32,291 nt of DNA from Candidatus Allocopromorpha excrementigallinarum (GTDB lineage: Bacteria; Bacillota; Clostridia; Peptostreptococcales; Anaerovoracaceae). The translations under genes were made by a program, and so were the position numbers. The stretch covers positions 1-32,291 of the forward strand of contig DVMP01000141.1 of NCBI GenBank assembly GCA_018714925.1. Direction: 5' to 3'. Of the stretch, positions 19,785 through 27,720 are shown one piece after another (the first letter of the stretch is position 1; every line of letters starts with the position of its first letter). The notes below the pieces were generated by a model. The model was not told where the DNA came from. It saw only the letters and a program-made list of their open reading frames with translations, and ran no database searches.

Positions 19785-20492
19785 TCAGTCCTTCTTTACT
19801 CTTCTCAGGACTTCGGCGTAAGTCTCCTCTATTTTGCCAAGGTCTCTTCTGAACCTGTCCTTATCCATCTTTTCGTTGGTTTCAACGTCCCAGAGCCTGC
19901 ATGTGTCAGGTGATATTTCATCTGCCAGAAGGATTTCCCCGTCGTAAAGACCGAACTCTATTTTAAAGTCTATAAGCTTAAGCCCCTTGTCCAGGAAAAA
20001 CTCCTTGAGCGTGTCGTTTACCACAGACGCGTATTTTTTTATAGTCTCCAGCTGCTCTTCAGTGGCAAGCTTAAGGGCCAGCGCATGGGACTCGCACATG
20101 AGAGGATCTCCCAGATCATCGTTTTTATACGAAAGCTCAAAGGTAGGCCTGTCGAAGACTATGCCCTCCTCCACTCCGTATCTCTTGGCAAAGGAGCCTG
20201 CCGATACGTTTCTCATTATAACCTCGAGAGGGAGTATCTTCACAGCCTTGACGAGGGTTTCCCTGTCGCTGAGCTGCTCTATAAAGTGAGTAGGCACTCC
20301 CTTCTGCTCCAGAAGCTGAAATATTATATTGCTCATGGTGTTGTTTACAACGCCCTTTCCCACTATCTGACCTTTCTTTTCTCCGTTGAAGGCAGTAGCG
20401 TCATCCTTGTAATCCACTATAACCTTCTTGGGATCGTCTGTCTTAAATACTTTTTTTGCCTTCCCTTCGTAAAGCTGCTCCAGTTTATTCAT
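19785..20492 (-). CDS. purC: SAICAR synthetase
   Basis: [23 protein letters not shown]-like [63 protein letters not shown]. Confidence 0.97.
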   Translation of the reverse strand: MNKLEQLYEGKAKKVFKTDDPKKVIVDYKDDATAFNGEKKGQIVGKGVVNNTMSNIIFQLLEQKGVPTHFIEQLSDRETLVKAVKILPLEVIMRNVSAGSFAKRYGVEEGIVFDRPTFELSYKNDDLGDPLMCESHALALKLATEEQLETIKKYASVVNDTLKEFFLDKGLKLIDFKIEFGLYDGEILLADEISPDTCRLWDVETNEKMDKDRFRRDLGKIEETYAEVLRRVKKD

Positions 20493-20521
20493 CTTTCTTA
20501 CCTCCTCGTATATATGCTTAT

Positions 20522-21007
20522 CTATCTGTTTTCATTGAATTCTCTGTCAAGGGCCACAATATCCTCTTCCTGCTTTTTCTTAAAATCCTTCACAGCCTGT
20601 CTCAGCCCTTCATCGGCTGTGGCGAGAATCTGTACCGCCAGTATGGCCGCGTTTTCGGCTCCGTCTATGGCGACGGTGGCAACGGGAACCCCCTTAGGCA
20701 TCTGAACCACTGAAAGAAGAGAGTCCAGTCCGTCCATGGTGCTGGACTTCATAGGCAGTCCTATTACCGGCAGCGGCGTGGTCGCCGCCAGGACTCCCGC
20801 CAGATGAGCGGCCTTTCCCGCCGCCGCTATTATGGCTCCGAAGCCTCTGCTCTCCGCGGAGGCGGCAAACTCCTCCGCCTGTCTCGGAGTTCTGTGAGCG
20901 GAAATTATTCTCGTCTCATACTGAACGCCGAAGCTTTCCAGCATTTTTTCCGCCTTTTCCACTACGGGATAATCTGATTTGCTTCCCATTATTATAGCTA
21001 CTTTCAT
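20522..21007 (-). CDS. purE: N5-carboxyaminoimidazole ribonucleotide mutase
   Basis: [64 protein letters not shown]. Confidence 0.97.
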   Translation of the reverse strand: MKVAIIMGSKSDYPVVEKAEKMLESFGVQYETRIISAHRTPRQAEEFAASAESRGFGAIIAAAGKAAHLAGVLAATTPLPVIGLPMKSSTMDGLDSLLSVVQMPKGVPVATVAIDGAENAAILAVQILATADEGLRQAVKDFKKKQEEDIVALDREFNENR

Positions 21008-21036
21008 TTTTTCCTCCTGTAAGCTGTATATATTTT

Positions 21037-24000
21037 TTACATAGATGTAAAATATTTTACTCCTGATTCAAATATCCTCTGATCCTTCTGACCGCCGACG
21101 TTTTTATAGAGATTCTCCCCGATTCTTTCGGAATGTCCCATTTTACCCAGAACTCTTCCGTCAGGCGAGGTTATTCCCTCTACAGCCATCATTGATCCGT
21201 TGGGATTGAAGCTTATGTCCATGGAAGGCTTTCCGCTGAAATCCACGTACTGAGTGGCTATCTGTCCGTTTTCCGCCAGCTTTTCAAGAAGTGATTCTTC
21301 CGCTATGAACCTTCCCTCTCCGTGAGATACTGGTATGGTGAAAACGTCTCCTGGCGAAACTCCCGCCAGCCACGGCGATTTAACCGACGTTATACCGGTT
21401 CTCACAAGGCATGAGGCGTGTCTTCCTATGGTGTTGTAGGTAAGAGTAGGACTGTTTTCATCCATTTCGGATATTCTTCCGTAAGGCACCAGTCCCAGCT
21501 TTATCAGCGCCTGGAATCCGTTGCATATGCCCAGCATAAGGCCGTCTCTTTCTTCAAGCAGCTCTGTAACCGCGTCTTTTACGGCAGGATTCCTGAATAC
21601 GGCGGTTATGAACTTGGCCGAGCCGTCAGGCTCGTCTCCTCCGGAAAATCCTCCCGGAATCATTATCATCTGGCTTTCTCTTATTTTTTTCTCAAGAGCT
21701 TTTATGGACTCCTCAAGCTGAGCCGGTGTGAGATTCCTTATTATGTGTATATGGGCGTCGGCCCCGGCCTTTATAAAGGCTCTCGCCGAATCCATCTCGC
21801 AGTTGGTTCCCGGGAACACAGGAATTACCACCTTAGGCCTGGCTGTTTTAACGGCGGGAGCGGAGGCGTTTCTCTCCTTCCAGAAAGGAATTTCGGGGCT
21901 TCCCTTTTCCTCCTCTCCCGATACCCTTACCGGGAATATTTTTTCAAGAGGCTGCTGCCATTTTTCAACCAGAGCCTTCAGATCCTCCTCTTCTCCGTTT
22001 ATCCTTATAACAGCCTTTTCCGTTGTTTTTCCTATAACCGTATAGGCGGAGCCGCTCAGAAGGCTGTCAGCGTCTTCTCCCGAAGGCAGCTCCAGAAGAA
22101 GGGAGCCGTACATAGGCGAAAGCATATCTCCCTGTATTTTCACATCAGCTCCCGTAAGGTTTCCCGCGGCCATTTTCACAAGGGACATGTACAGGCCGCC
22201 TCTGCCTATGGTGCCGGCCGCCAGGAGCTTTCCCTTTTCCGCCAGCTCTCTCACCCTGGCCATGTTGTGTCTGTAGACCTCAAAATCTATGACGCCGTTT
22301 TTGTCCACAGGGGCCGTTACGGCGGCTATGACGCTTCCCGGCTTTTTAAATTCAGGCGATATAACCTCTCCCGCCGAAACTGCTGTTATGGCGAAGGAGG
22401 CAAGGGTAGGCGGAACGTCTATATCCATAAAGGTTCCCGACATGCTGTCCTTTCCTCCTATGGACGGTATGCCCAGCTCTCTCTGAACCGTAAGGGCTCC
22501 CAGAAGAGAGGCCACAGGCTTTCCCCATCTTGAAGGATCAGACCCCAGCTTTTCAAAGTACTCCTGGAAGGTCAGCCTTGTTTTTCTGTAATCTCCGCCC
22601 ATGGCGGCAATCTTTGTAACCGAGTCAACCACAGCGTAGAGGGCTCCGTGGAAAGGACTTGCCGATGACAGCTCCGGATCAAAGCCGTAGCTCATAAGTG
22701 TGGCCGTGTCCGTGCTTCCTTCCGTAACAGGCAGCTTCGCCGCCATTCCCGAAGCAGGAGTAAGCTGATACCTTCCTCCCAGAGGCATAAGAACCGTAGC
22801 CGCTCCTATGGTGCTGTCAAACCTTTCTATAAGGCCTTTTTTGCTGCAGCAGTTAAGGTCCTCTATCAGCTGCTCCTTTGATTTCTTTTCCTTCAGTATA
22901 TCCGAAAAGGCAGTCTTTGAATCTTTTTCCTCTGATTTCCCGCCGGGAGCGGCCACATATGCTCTGGCAAACTGCCTGGCTCCGTTGGTGTCCAGAAATT
23001 CTCTGCTTATATCGAGGATGACCTTTCCTCTCCATCGCATCCTCACTCTCCCGGTGTCTGTAACCAGGGCCACTTCTGTGGCCTCCAGATTTTCCTCCCG
23101 GGCGTAGCTTATAAACTCTTCCTTTTTATCCGCGGCCACCACTACGGCCATACGCTCCTGAGATTCGGAAATGGCCAGTTCAGTTCCATCCAGTCCCTCG
23201 TATTTTTTAGGAACGGCGTCAAGGTCTATTTCAAGGCCTTCAGCCAGCTCTCCTATGGCGACTGACACGCCTCCGGCGCCAAAGTCGTTGCATCTTTTTA
23301 TGAGAACCGCCGCTTCCTTTCTTCTGAACAGCCTCTGTATATTTCTCTCCACAGGAGGATTTCCCTTCTGAAGCTCGGCGCCGCACTGAAGTATGGACTC
23401 CTCCGTATGCTCCTTGGATGAGCCTGTGGCTCCTCCGCAGCCGTCTCTTCCCGTTCTGCCGCCCACCAGGATAATAACGTCTCCCTTTTCGGGCTTCATT
23501 CTTCTTACGTGATCAGCGGGAGCCGCTCCCACGACAGCGCCTATTTCCATTCTCTTGGCCACGTAATTCTCGTGATAAACCTCATCCACAAGTCCGGTGG
23601 CAAGGCCTATCTGGTTGCCGTATGAGCTGTAGCCGGCGGCAGCCTCTCTGGTTATTTTTCTCTGAGGAAGCTTGCCGCTTATGGTTTCCTCCACAGGCCT
23701 TCTTGGATCGGCCGCTCCTGTGACTCTCATGGCCTGATAAACATAGACTCTTCCCGAAAGGGGATCTCTTATGGCTCCTCCCAGACAGGTGGCGGCTCCT
23801 CCGAAGGGCTCTATTTCAGTAGGATGGTTGTGGGTCTCGTTTTTGAACATAACCAGCCAGTCCTCTTTTCTGCCGTCTATATCCGCCTCTACCTTTATGC
23901 TGCAGGCGTTTATCTCCTCAGATTCGTCAAGATCGGGTATCATGCCCATTCCCTTCAGGTATTTGGCTCCTATACAGGCCATATCCATGAGACAGAGGCT

Positions 24001-24807
24001 CTTTTCCCTTTCTCCGTAAACCACGCCTCTCATCTCCATGTATTTGCCGAAGGCTTCCTTTACCAGCTCTCCGTACCGGCTGTCCTCAAAGGAAATCTCC
24101 TCCAGCTGCGTGTTAAATGTAGTGTGTCTGCAGTGGTCGGACCAGTAGGTATCTATAACTTTAAGCTCCGTAAGGCTTGGATCTCTTTTTTCATCCTCTC
24201 TGTAATATTTCTGTACAAACCTTATGTCCTCGGGACTCATGGCAAAGCCCATTTCCCTTCTCCAGCTTTCAAGGCTTTCCTCATCCATGGTGATAAAGCC
24301 GCGGACTACAGCCACATCGTCTGGCTCCGGATATTCCGTTTCAAGAGTATCAGGCTTTTCATTTTCGGCTATGCGGGAATCCACAGGATTTACGCAGTAT
24401 TCCTTTACAGCCTCCGCCTCCTCCTTTGTGATCCTCCCCTCAAGGACTATGACTCTGGCGAATCTCACCCGGGCCTCTGCCTCCCGGTTCATAAGCCTTA
24501 TACACTGGGCCGCCGAATCGGCTCTCTGATCGTACTGTCCCGGCAGGTACTCCACCGCGAAAAAAATTGCAGAACTCAGCTCTTGAGGCATCGTCTCCTC
24601 GTAGACGATGTCTACAGCAGGTTCTGCAAACACTGTGGCTCTCGCCGCCGCGTATGTTTCGTCATCTATCCCGTCGATGTCGTATCTGTTGAGTACTCTT
24701 ACTCCTGTCAGGCCCTGAAGGTGCAGGTTCTCCTTTATATCCTCAAAGAGCCCCGCAGCCTCCACATCAAAGCCTTTTTTCTTTTCAACGTAGATTCTTC
24801 TTACCAT
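21037..24807 (-). CDS. purL: Phosphoribosylformylglycinamidine synthase, large single-chain form with C-terminal glutaminase domain
   Basis: 1256 aa; FKNETHNHPTEIEPFGGAATCLGGAIRDPLSGR; C-terminal glutaminase PGTNCEMDSARAF, LMLGICNGFQALIKLGLVP (Cys present), PVSHGEGRF. Confidence 0.97.
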   Translation of the reverse strand: MVRRIYVEKKKGFDVEAAGLFEDIKENLHLQGLTGVRVLNRYDIDGIDDETYAAARATVFAEPAVDIVYEETMPQELSSAIFFAVEYLPGQYDQRADSAAQCIRLMNREAEARVRFARVIVLEGRITKEEAEAVKEYCVNPVDSRIAENEKPDTLETEYPEPDDVAVVRGFITMDEESLESWRREMGFAMSPEDIRFVQKYYREDEKRDPSLTELKVIDTYWSDHCRHTTFNTQLEEISFEDSRYGELVKEAFGKYMEMRGVVYGEREKSLCLMDMACIGAKYLKGMGMIPDLDESEEINACSIKVEADIDGRKEDWLVMFKNETHNHPTEIEPFGGAATCLGGAIRDPLSGRVYVYQAMRVTGAADPRRPVEETISGKLPQRKITREAAAGYSSYGNQIGLATGLVDEVYHENYVAKRMEIGAVVGAAPADHVRRMKPEKGDVIILVGGRTGRDGCGGATGSSKEHTEESILQCGAELQKGNPPVERNIQRLFRRKEAAVLIKRCNDFGAGGVSVAIGELAEGLEIDLDAVPKKYEGLDGTELAISESQERMAVVVAADKKEEFISYAREENLEATEVALVTDTGRVRMRWRGKVILDISREFLDTNGARQFARAYVAAPGGKSEEKDSKTAFSDILKEKKSKEQLIEDLNCCSKKGLIERFDSTIGAATVLMPLGGRYQLTPASGMAAKLPVTEGSTDTATLMSYGFDPELSSASPFHGALYAVVDSVTKIAAMGGDYRKTRLTFQEYFEKLGSDPSRWGKPVASLLGALTVQRELGIPSIGGKDSMSGTFMDIDVPPTLASFAITAVSAGEVISPEFKKPGSVIAAVTAPVDKNGVIDFEVYRHNMARVRELAEKGKLLAAGTIGRGGLYMSLVKMAAGNLTGADVKIQGDMLSPMYGSLLLELPSGEDADSLLSGSAYTVIGKTTEKAVIRINGEEEDLKALVEKWQQPLEKIFPVRVSGEEEKGSPEIPFWKERNASAPAVKTARPKVVIPVFPGTNCEMDSARAFIKAGADAHIHIIRNLTPAQLEESIKALEKKIRESQMIMIPGGFSGGDEPDGSAKFITAVFRNPAVKDAVTELLEERDGLMLGICNGFQALIKLGLVPYGRISEMDENSPTLTYNTIGRHASCLVRTGITSVKSPWLAGVSPGDVFTIPVSHGEGRFIAEESLLEKLAENGQIATQYVDFSGKPSMDISFNPNGSMMAVEGITSPDGRVLGKMGHSERIGENLYKNVGGQKDQRIFESGVKYFTSM

Positions 24808-24869
24808 CGGGTGTCAATCCTTTCTCCTACCTTACGGATGTTTGTATTACATGGTTTTCCCATGGAATA

Positions 24870-24898
24870 ATATTAGCATTTTTACTCTTTTATATCAA
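24870..24898 (-). promoter_or_regulatory. Sigma-A-type promoter for the purine operon
   Basis: Minus strand TTGATA - 17 bp - TAATAT with TGC extended -10; leader of about 55 nt to the purL ATG. Confidence 0.7.
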
Positions 24899-25038
24899 TG
24901 AGTTTTCGGGAGTTTTCCCTCAAAAAACCTCTCCTCCTCTCTCCCGGGGACCTTCTGCCATATTATACACATGACCCTTTCAATATATCTTCACATTAAC
25001 AACTCAAAAACAGCATATTGGACTGCTATTATATAGTC

Positions 25039-25243
25039 ACAGCAAAGGAAAATGCTGTTAATGAATACAGAGGGCTGAGCAGAACAACACTTCTTCTTCT
25101 CAAAACCATAAAAATACAAGTACAGCGCAAAGGCCCTCAGCGAATATTCATCAATAACCACCTCTCCTAATTAAAACAGCAACTAATAATGACAACAGGG
25201 CAGGAGCGCCGCAGATGATTCTGACGGCGCTCCTGTTCTTTTT
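25039..25243 (+). ncRNA. Candidate structured small RNA (identity unknown; 6S RNA is one possibility)
   Basis: Extended -10 TGCTATTAT at 25024-25032; nested complementary segments ATGCTGTT/AACAGCA, TGAATA/TATTCA, GAGGGC/GCCCTC; ends at a strong terminator hairpin; no credible ORF. Confidence 0.5.
25201..25243 (+). terminator. Strong intrinsic terminator, plus strand
   Basis: CAGGAGCGCC-GCAGATGATTCTGAC-GGCGCTCCTG (10-bp perfect stem) followed by TTCTTTTT; no annotated plus-strand gene precedes it. Confidence 0.8.
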
Positions 25244-25312
25244 GGTTTCGGTTTGAAATTGTGCCGGCCTGGCGGCTGTTGACCTGAAGCGCCGGGTTTT
25301 CTCCCTGTTTTC

Positions 25313-25386
25313 CATTATGAAGCCGCGCCTGAGGGAGAAATTCAGGAGCCCGGAGCTGTCCGGGGAAGGTGCGGCGGCTTTTTTCT
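25313..25386 (+). terminator. Terminator-like hairpin with T-run, plus strand
   Basis: AAGCCGC ... (inner hairpin CCCGGA-GCTG-TCCGGG) ... GCGGCTTTTTT. Confidence 0.4.
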
Positions 25387-25612
25387 ACCGCAACTATTCC
25401 CATAATTTTAATTTCAGGGAGAAAAATATTGCGCGCTAAAGCGTTAAAGTAAAACTTTTTGACATAAATACCATAAAATGGAAATATTTCTCCCTAAATG
25501 GCCTTCCATAATTCAAATATGGGAGAAATCGCCTGCGGCAGCATAGTATGTACATGAATCAGTGCAGGATTTCTCCCTCAGAAGCGAATTATCGGAATAG
25601 TTGCGGTAGAAA
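25382..25612. repeat. Inverted-repeat element (MITE-like candidate) with 19-bp perfect terminal inverted repeats
   Basis: TTTCTACCGCAACTATTCC (25382-25400) is the exact reverse complement of GGAATAGTTGCGGTAGAAA (25594-25612); similarity continues inward (ATAATT, AGGGAGAAA); internal hairpins; no ORF. Confidence 0.6.
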
Positions 25613-25728
25613 CAGACAAAAACCTAATGAAGATCCCGGCCCGGAGGCCGGAAAGGAGCTCCGACAGGCAAGCTGCCGAAATGAACGGCCGCGGATTTCA
25701 ACACAAAATCGAAAATGCCAGAAATAAT

Positions 25729-25766
25729 AAAAAAGGGAAATCCTCAATGAAGCAAGGATTTCTCCT
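25729..25766 (-). terminator. Intrinsic terminator after cysK
   Basis: Minus strand GGAGAAATCC-TTGCTTCATTGA-GGATTTCCC followed by TTTTTTATT. Confidence 0.75.
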
Positions 25767-25790
25767 GATTGTTTTCCGCGTCCTCCCCTG

Positions 25791-26711
25791 TCAGTCCAGA
25801 GCGCTTAAATACCTTTCTCCCGTGTCAGGGAGTATAACAACTATTCTCTTTCCTCTGTTTTCTTCTCTGGCGGCGACGATTCCCGCTCCGTAGAGGGCGG
25901 CTCCCGAGGAAATCCCCGCCAGAACGCCTTCTTCAGCGGCAAGGGCCTTCATGGTCTCAAAGGCTTTGTCGTCTTCCACTGTAATAATCTCGTCTATAAG
26001 CTCTCTGTCTAAAACATCGGGTATGAAATTGGCTCCTATGCCCTGTATTTTATGAGGGCCCGCCTTGCCCTGGGACAGAAGCGGCGAAGCCGCCGGCTCC
26101 ACTGCCACGATCCTTATGTCAGGGTTTTTCTCCTTGAGGAATTTTCCCGCTCCGGAAAGGGTTCCTCCCGTTCCGAAGGCTGAGACGAATATGTCCACTT
26201 TTCCGTCTGTATCAGCCCATATTTCAGGACCCGTAGTCATATAGTGAGCCTGTGGATTTGCCGGATTCTCAAACTGTCCTGCTATAATGCTCCCTTCAGT
26301 TTCCCCGGCCAGCTCAGCGGCCTTATCGACGCTGCCCTGCATTCCCTTTTCCCGAGGAGTCAGCACCAGCTCGGCCCCCAGAGCCTTAAGCAGCTTTCTT
26401 CTTTCAATGCTCATGCTTTCCGGCATGACCATTATTGCTCTGTAGCCTCTGGCCGCGGCGGTCATGGCTATTCCCACTCCCGTGTTGCCGCTGGTAGGCT
26501 CTATTATAGTTCCTCCCGGCTTCAGCCTTCCGCTTTTCTCCGCTTCAATAATCATGTTGAAGCCTACCCTGTCCTTTACGCTGCCGGCGGGATTAAATGA
26601 TTCCAGCTTTCCTGTGATTTCTCCCTTGGCCTTGAAAAGCTTTTCCATCTTTTTAAGCCTCAGCAGAGGAGTCCCCCCGATGAGATCTGTAACCGATTCT
26701 CTTATTTTCAT
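25791..26711 (-). CDS. cysK: Cysteine synthase A (O-acetylserine sulfhydrylase)
   Basis: DLIGGTPLLRLKK, FNPAGSVKDRVGFNMI, IIEPTSGNTGVGIAM, VSAFGTGGTLSGAGKFLKE, GISSGAAL. Confidence 0.97.
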   Translation of the reverse strand: MKIRESVTDLIGGTPLLRLKKMEKLFKAKGEITGKLESFNPAGSVKDRVGFNMIIEAEKSGRLKPGGTIIEPTSGNTGVGIAMTAAARGYRAIMVMPESMSIERRKLLKALGAELVLTPREKGMQGSVDKAAELAGETEGSIIAGQFENPANPQAHYMTTGPEIWADTDGKVDIFVSAFGTGGTLSGAGKFLKEKNPDIRIVAVEPAASPLLSQGKAGPHKIQGIGANFIPDVLDRELIDEIITVEDDKAFETMKALAAEEGVLAGISSGAALYGAGIVAAREENRGKRIVVILPDTGERYLSALD

Positions 26712-27332
26712 TTAAAAATCCTCCTTTTCCTTTACCTCTCCATTTTCTAACATCAGTATATATCCATGTCCCGGATCGGGAATCCATTGGAAAAAATTAT
26801 CCTTTACCTTTGGAAAGAGACCTTCCAGTATGGCAGCTATGGTTCCTCCGTGACAGACAACCACGGAAAGTATGTCCTCTCCCCTGTGCCTCATGGAAAG
26901 CTCCTTTAAGGCGTGTCGCTTTCTCAGCTCCTTAAAGCCCCTCTGAATCCTTGCGTAAAAATCATTTATGCTTTCTCCTCCGGGAGGAGCCGTCTCTCCC
27001 CTTTCATCCCCTGTCCACAGCCTGTAGTTTTCCGTATTCTTAAGCTGCCTGTGGCTTTTCATCTCAAAATCTCCGAAGTTCATCTCCCTGAGCTCCTCTA
27101 TGCTGTCGTGAGATCTGTCCCCGTATATTATTGAAAGGGTCTCCTCTGTTCTCAAAAGCCCTGTGGTATAAAAATCCGCCTCCTCGCTGAAGGGATATAT
27201 TCCCTCTCCCGTAAGCTTTTTCAGCTCCCTCCTTCCTTCCTCGGCGAGAGGAATGTCAGAGTGTCCGTAATAGAGTCTTTTGAGATTCCCCTCGGTTATT
27301 CCGTGTCTTATTAAGCATATTCTGGATTTCAT
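26712..27332 (-). CDS. Histidine phosphatase family protein, probably alpha-ribazole phosphatase (CobC-like) by context
   Basis: ICLIRHGITEGNLKRLYYGHSDIPLAEEGRREL; VVVCHGGTIAAILEG; in a cobalamin cluster. Confidence 0.82.
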   Translation of the reverse strand: MKSRICLIRHGITEGNLKRLYYGHSDIPLAEEGRRELKKLTGEGIYPFSEEADFYTTGLLRTEETLSIIYGDRSHDSIEELREMNFGDFEMKSHRQLKNTENYRLWTGDERGETAPPGGESINDFYARIQRGFKELRKRHALKELSMRHRGEDILSVVVCHGGTIAAILEGLFPKVKDNFFQWIPDPGHGYILMLENGEVKEKEDF

Positions 27333-27704
27333 CTATTTCTCTCTCTTTCCTATGCCGCAGAAGACTCTTATTACCCGGTCCGCCTCTGCCGCCAGATATA
27401 CCATGAGTCTTCCCGTTTCCTCTCTGTATTTTCTCATAATGGGATCCACAGGCACTATTCCCCGGGAAACATCCCTGCATATGAGCACCTTGTCCCGCCA
27501 TTCTTCCTTTCTTCTTCTGAAAAACTCCCCGGGATCCTCTCCCTCTCTGACACACGCCAGTACAAAGTCCTCTATGGAGCATACAGCGTCCTTTGTAAAG
27601 TCGGGAGTCTTTCCTCCCCGGCAGTCGCTGACTGTCTTCACTCCGAAATTTTCCACAGCGTAATCCAGCTTTCCCTGGTACGCTCCTCCGAATATAAATA
27701 TCAT
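27333..27704 (-). CDS. Short CobU-like protein (degenerate adenosylcobinamide kinase homologue)
   Basis: N-term MIFIFGGAYQGK resembles a CobU P-loop; C-term RDVSRGIVPVDPIMRKYREETGRLMVYLAAEADRVIRVFCGI resembles the CobU C-terminus; 123 aa. Confidence 0.65.
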   Translation of the reverse strand: MIFIFGGAYQGKLDYAVENFGVKTVSDCRGGKTPDFTKDAVCSIEDFVLACVREGEDPGEFFRRRKEEWRDKVLICRDVSRGIVPVDPIMRKYREETGRLMVYLAAEADRVIRVFCGIGKREK

Positions 27705-27720
27705 CCGATGCTCTCCTTTG

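Noticed and set aside
20085-20705. 206-aa plus-strand ORF spanning purC/purE antisense
   Set aside because: Overlaps two confident genes on the other strand; low-complexity hydrophobic translation.
21418-22533. 371-aa plus-strand ORF antisense to purL
   Set aside because: Shadow ORF of purL codon usage (Arg/Tyr/His-rich, no family features).
23824-24870. 348-aa plus-strand ORF antisense to purL
   Set aside because: Fully overlaps strongly supported purL; composition (Tyr/His/Ser/Leu-rich) is typical of a shadow ORF; no recognisable motifs.
24808-24870. Guanine (purine) or PRPP riboswitch upstream of purL
   Set aside because: Predicted leader of about 55 nt is too short and no purine-riboswitch core sequence was recognised.
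25167-25403. 78-aa minus-strand ORF in the purL-cysK intergenic region
   Set aside because: Covers the terminator hairpin and part of the inverted repeat; Arg/Gln-rich with no family resemblance; more likely non-coding structure.
25298-25578. CRISPR array, suggested by the repeated 9-mer
   Set aside because: Copies are only 9 nt, in alternating orientation and unevenly spaced; no direct repeats of 23-40 nt and no cas genes.
25241-25790. Larger outer inverted repeat (TTTCGGTTTGAAATT near 25247 versus GATTTCAACACAAAATCGAAA near 25694)
   Set aside because: Similarity is loose with indels; cannot be distinguished from chance by eye.
25627-25893. 88-aa plus-strand ORF
   Set aside because: Runs through the cysK terminator and into cysK antisense; no recognisable product.
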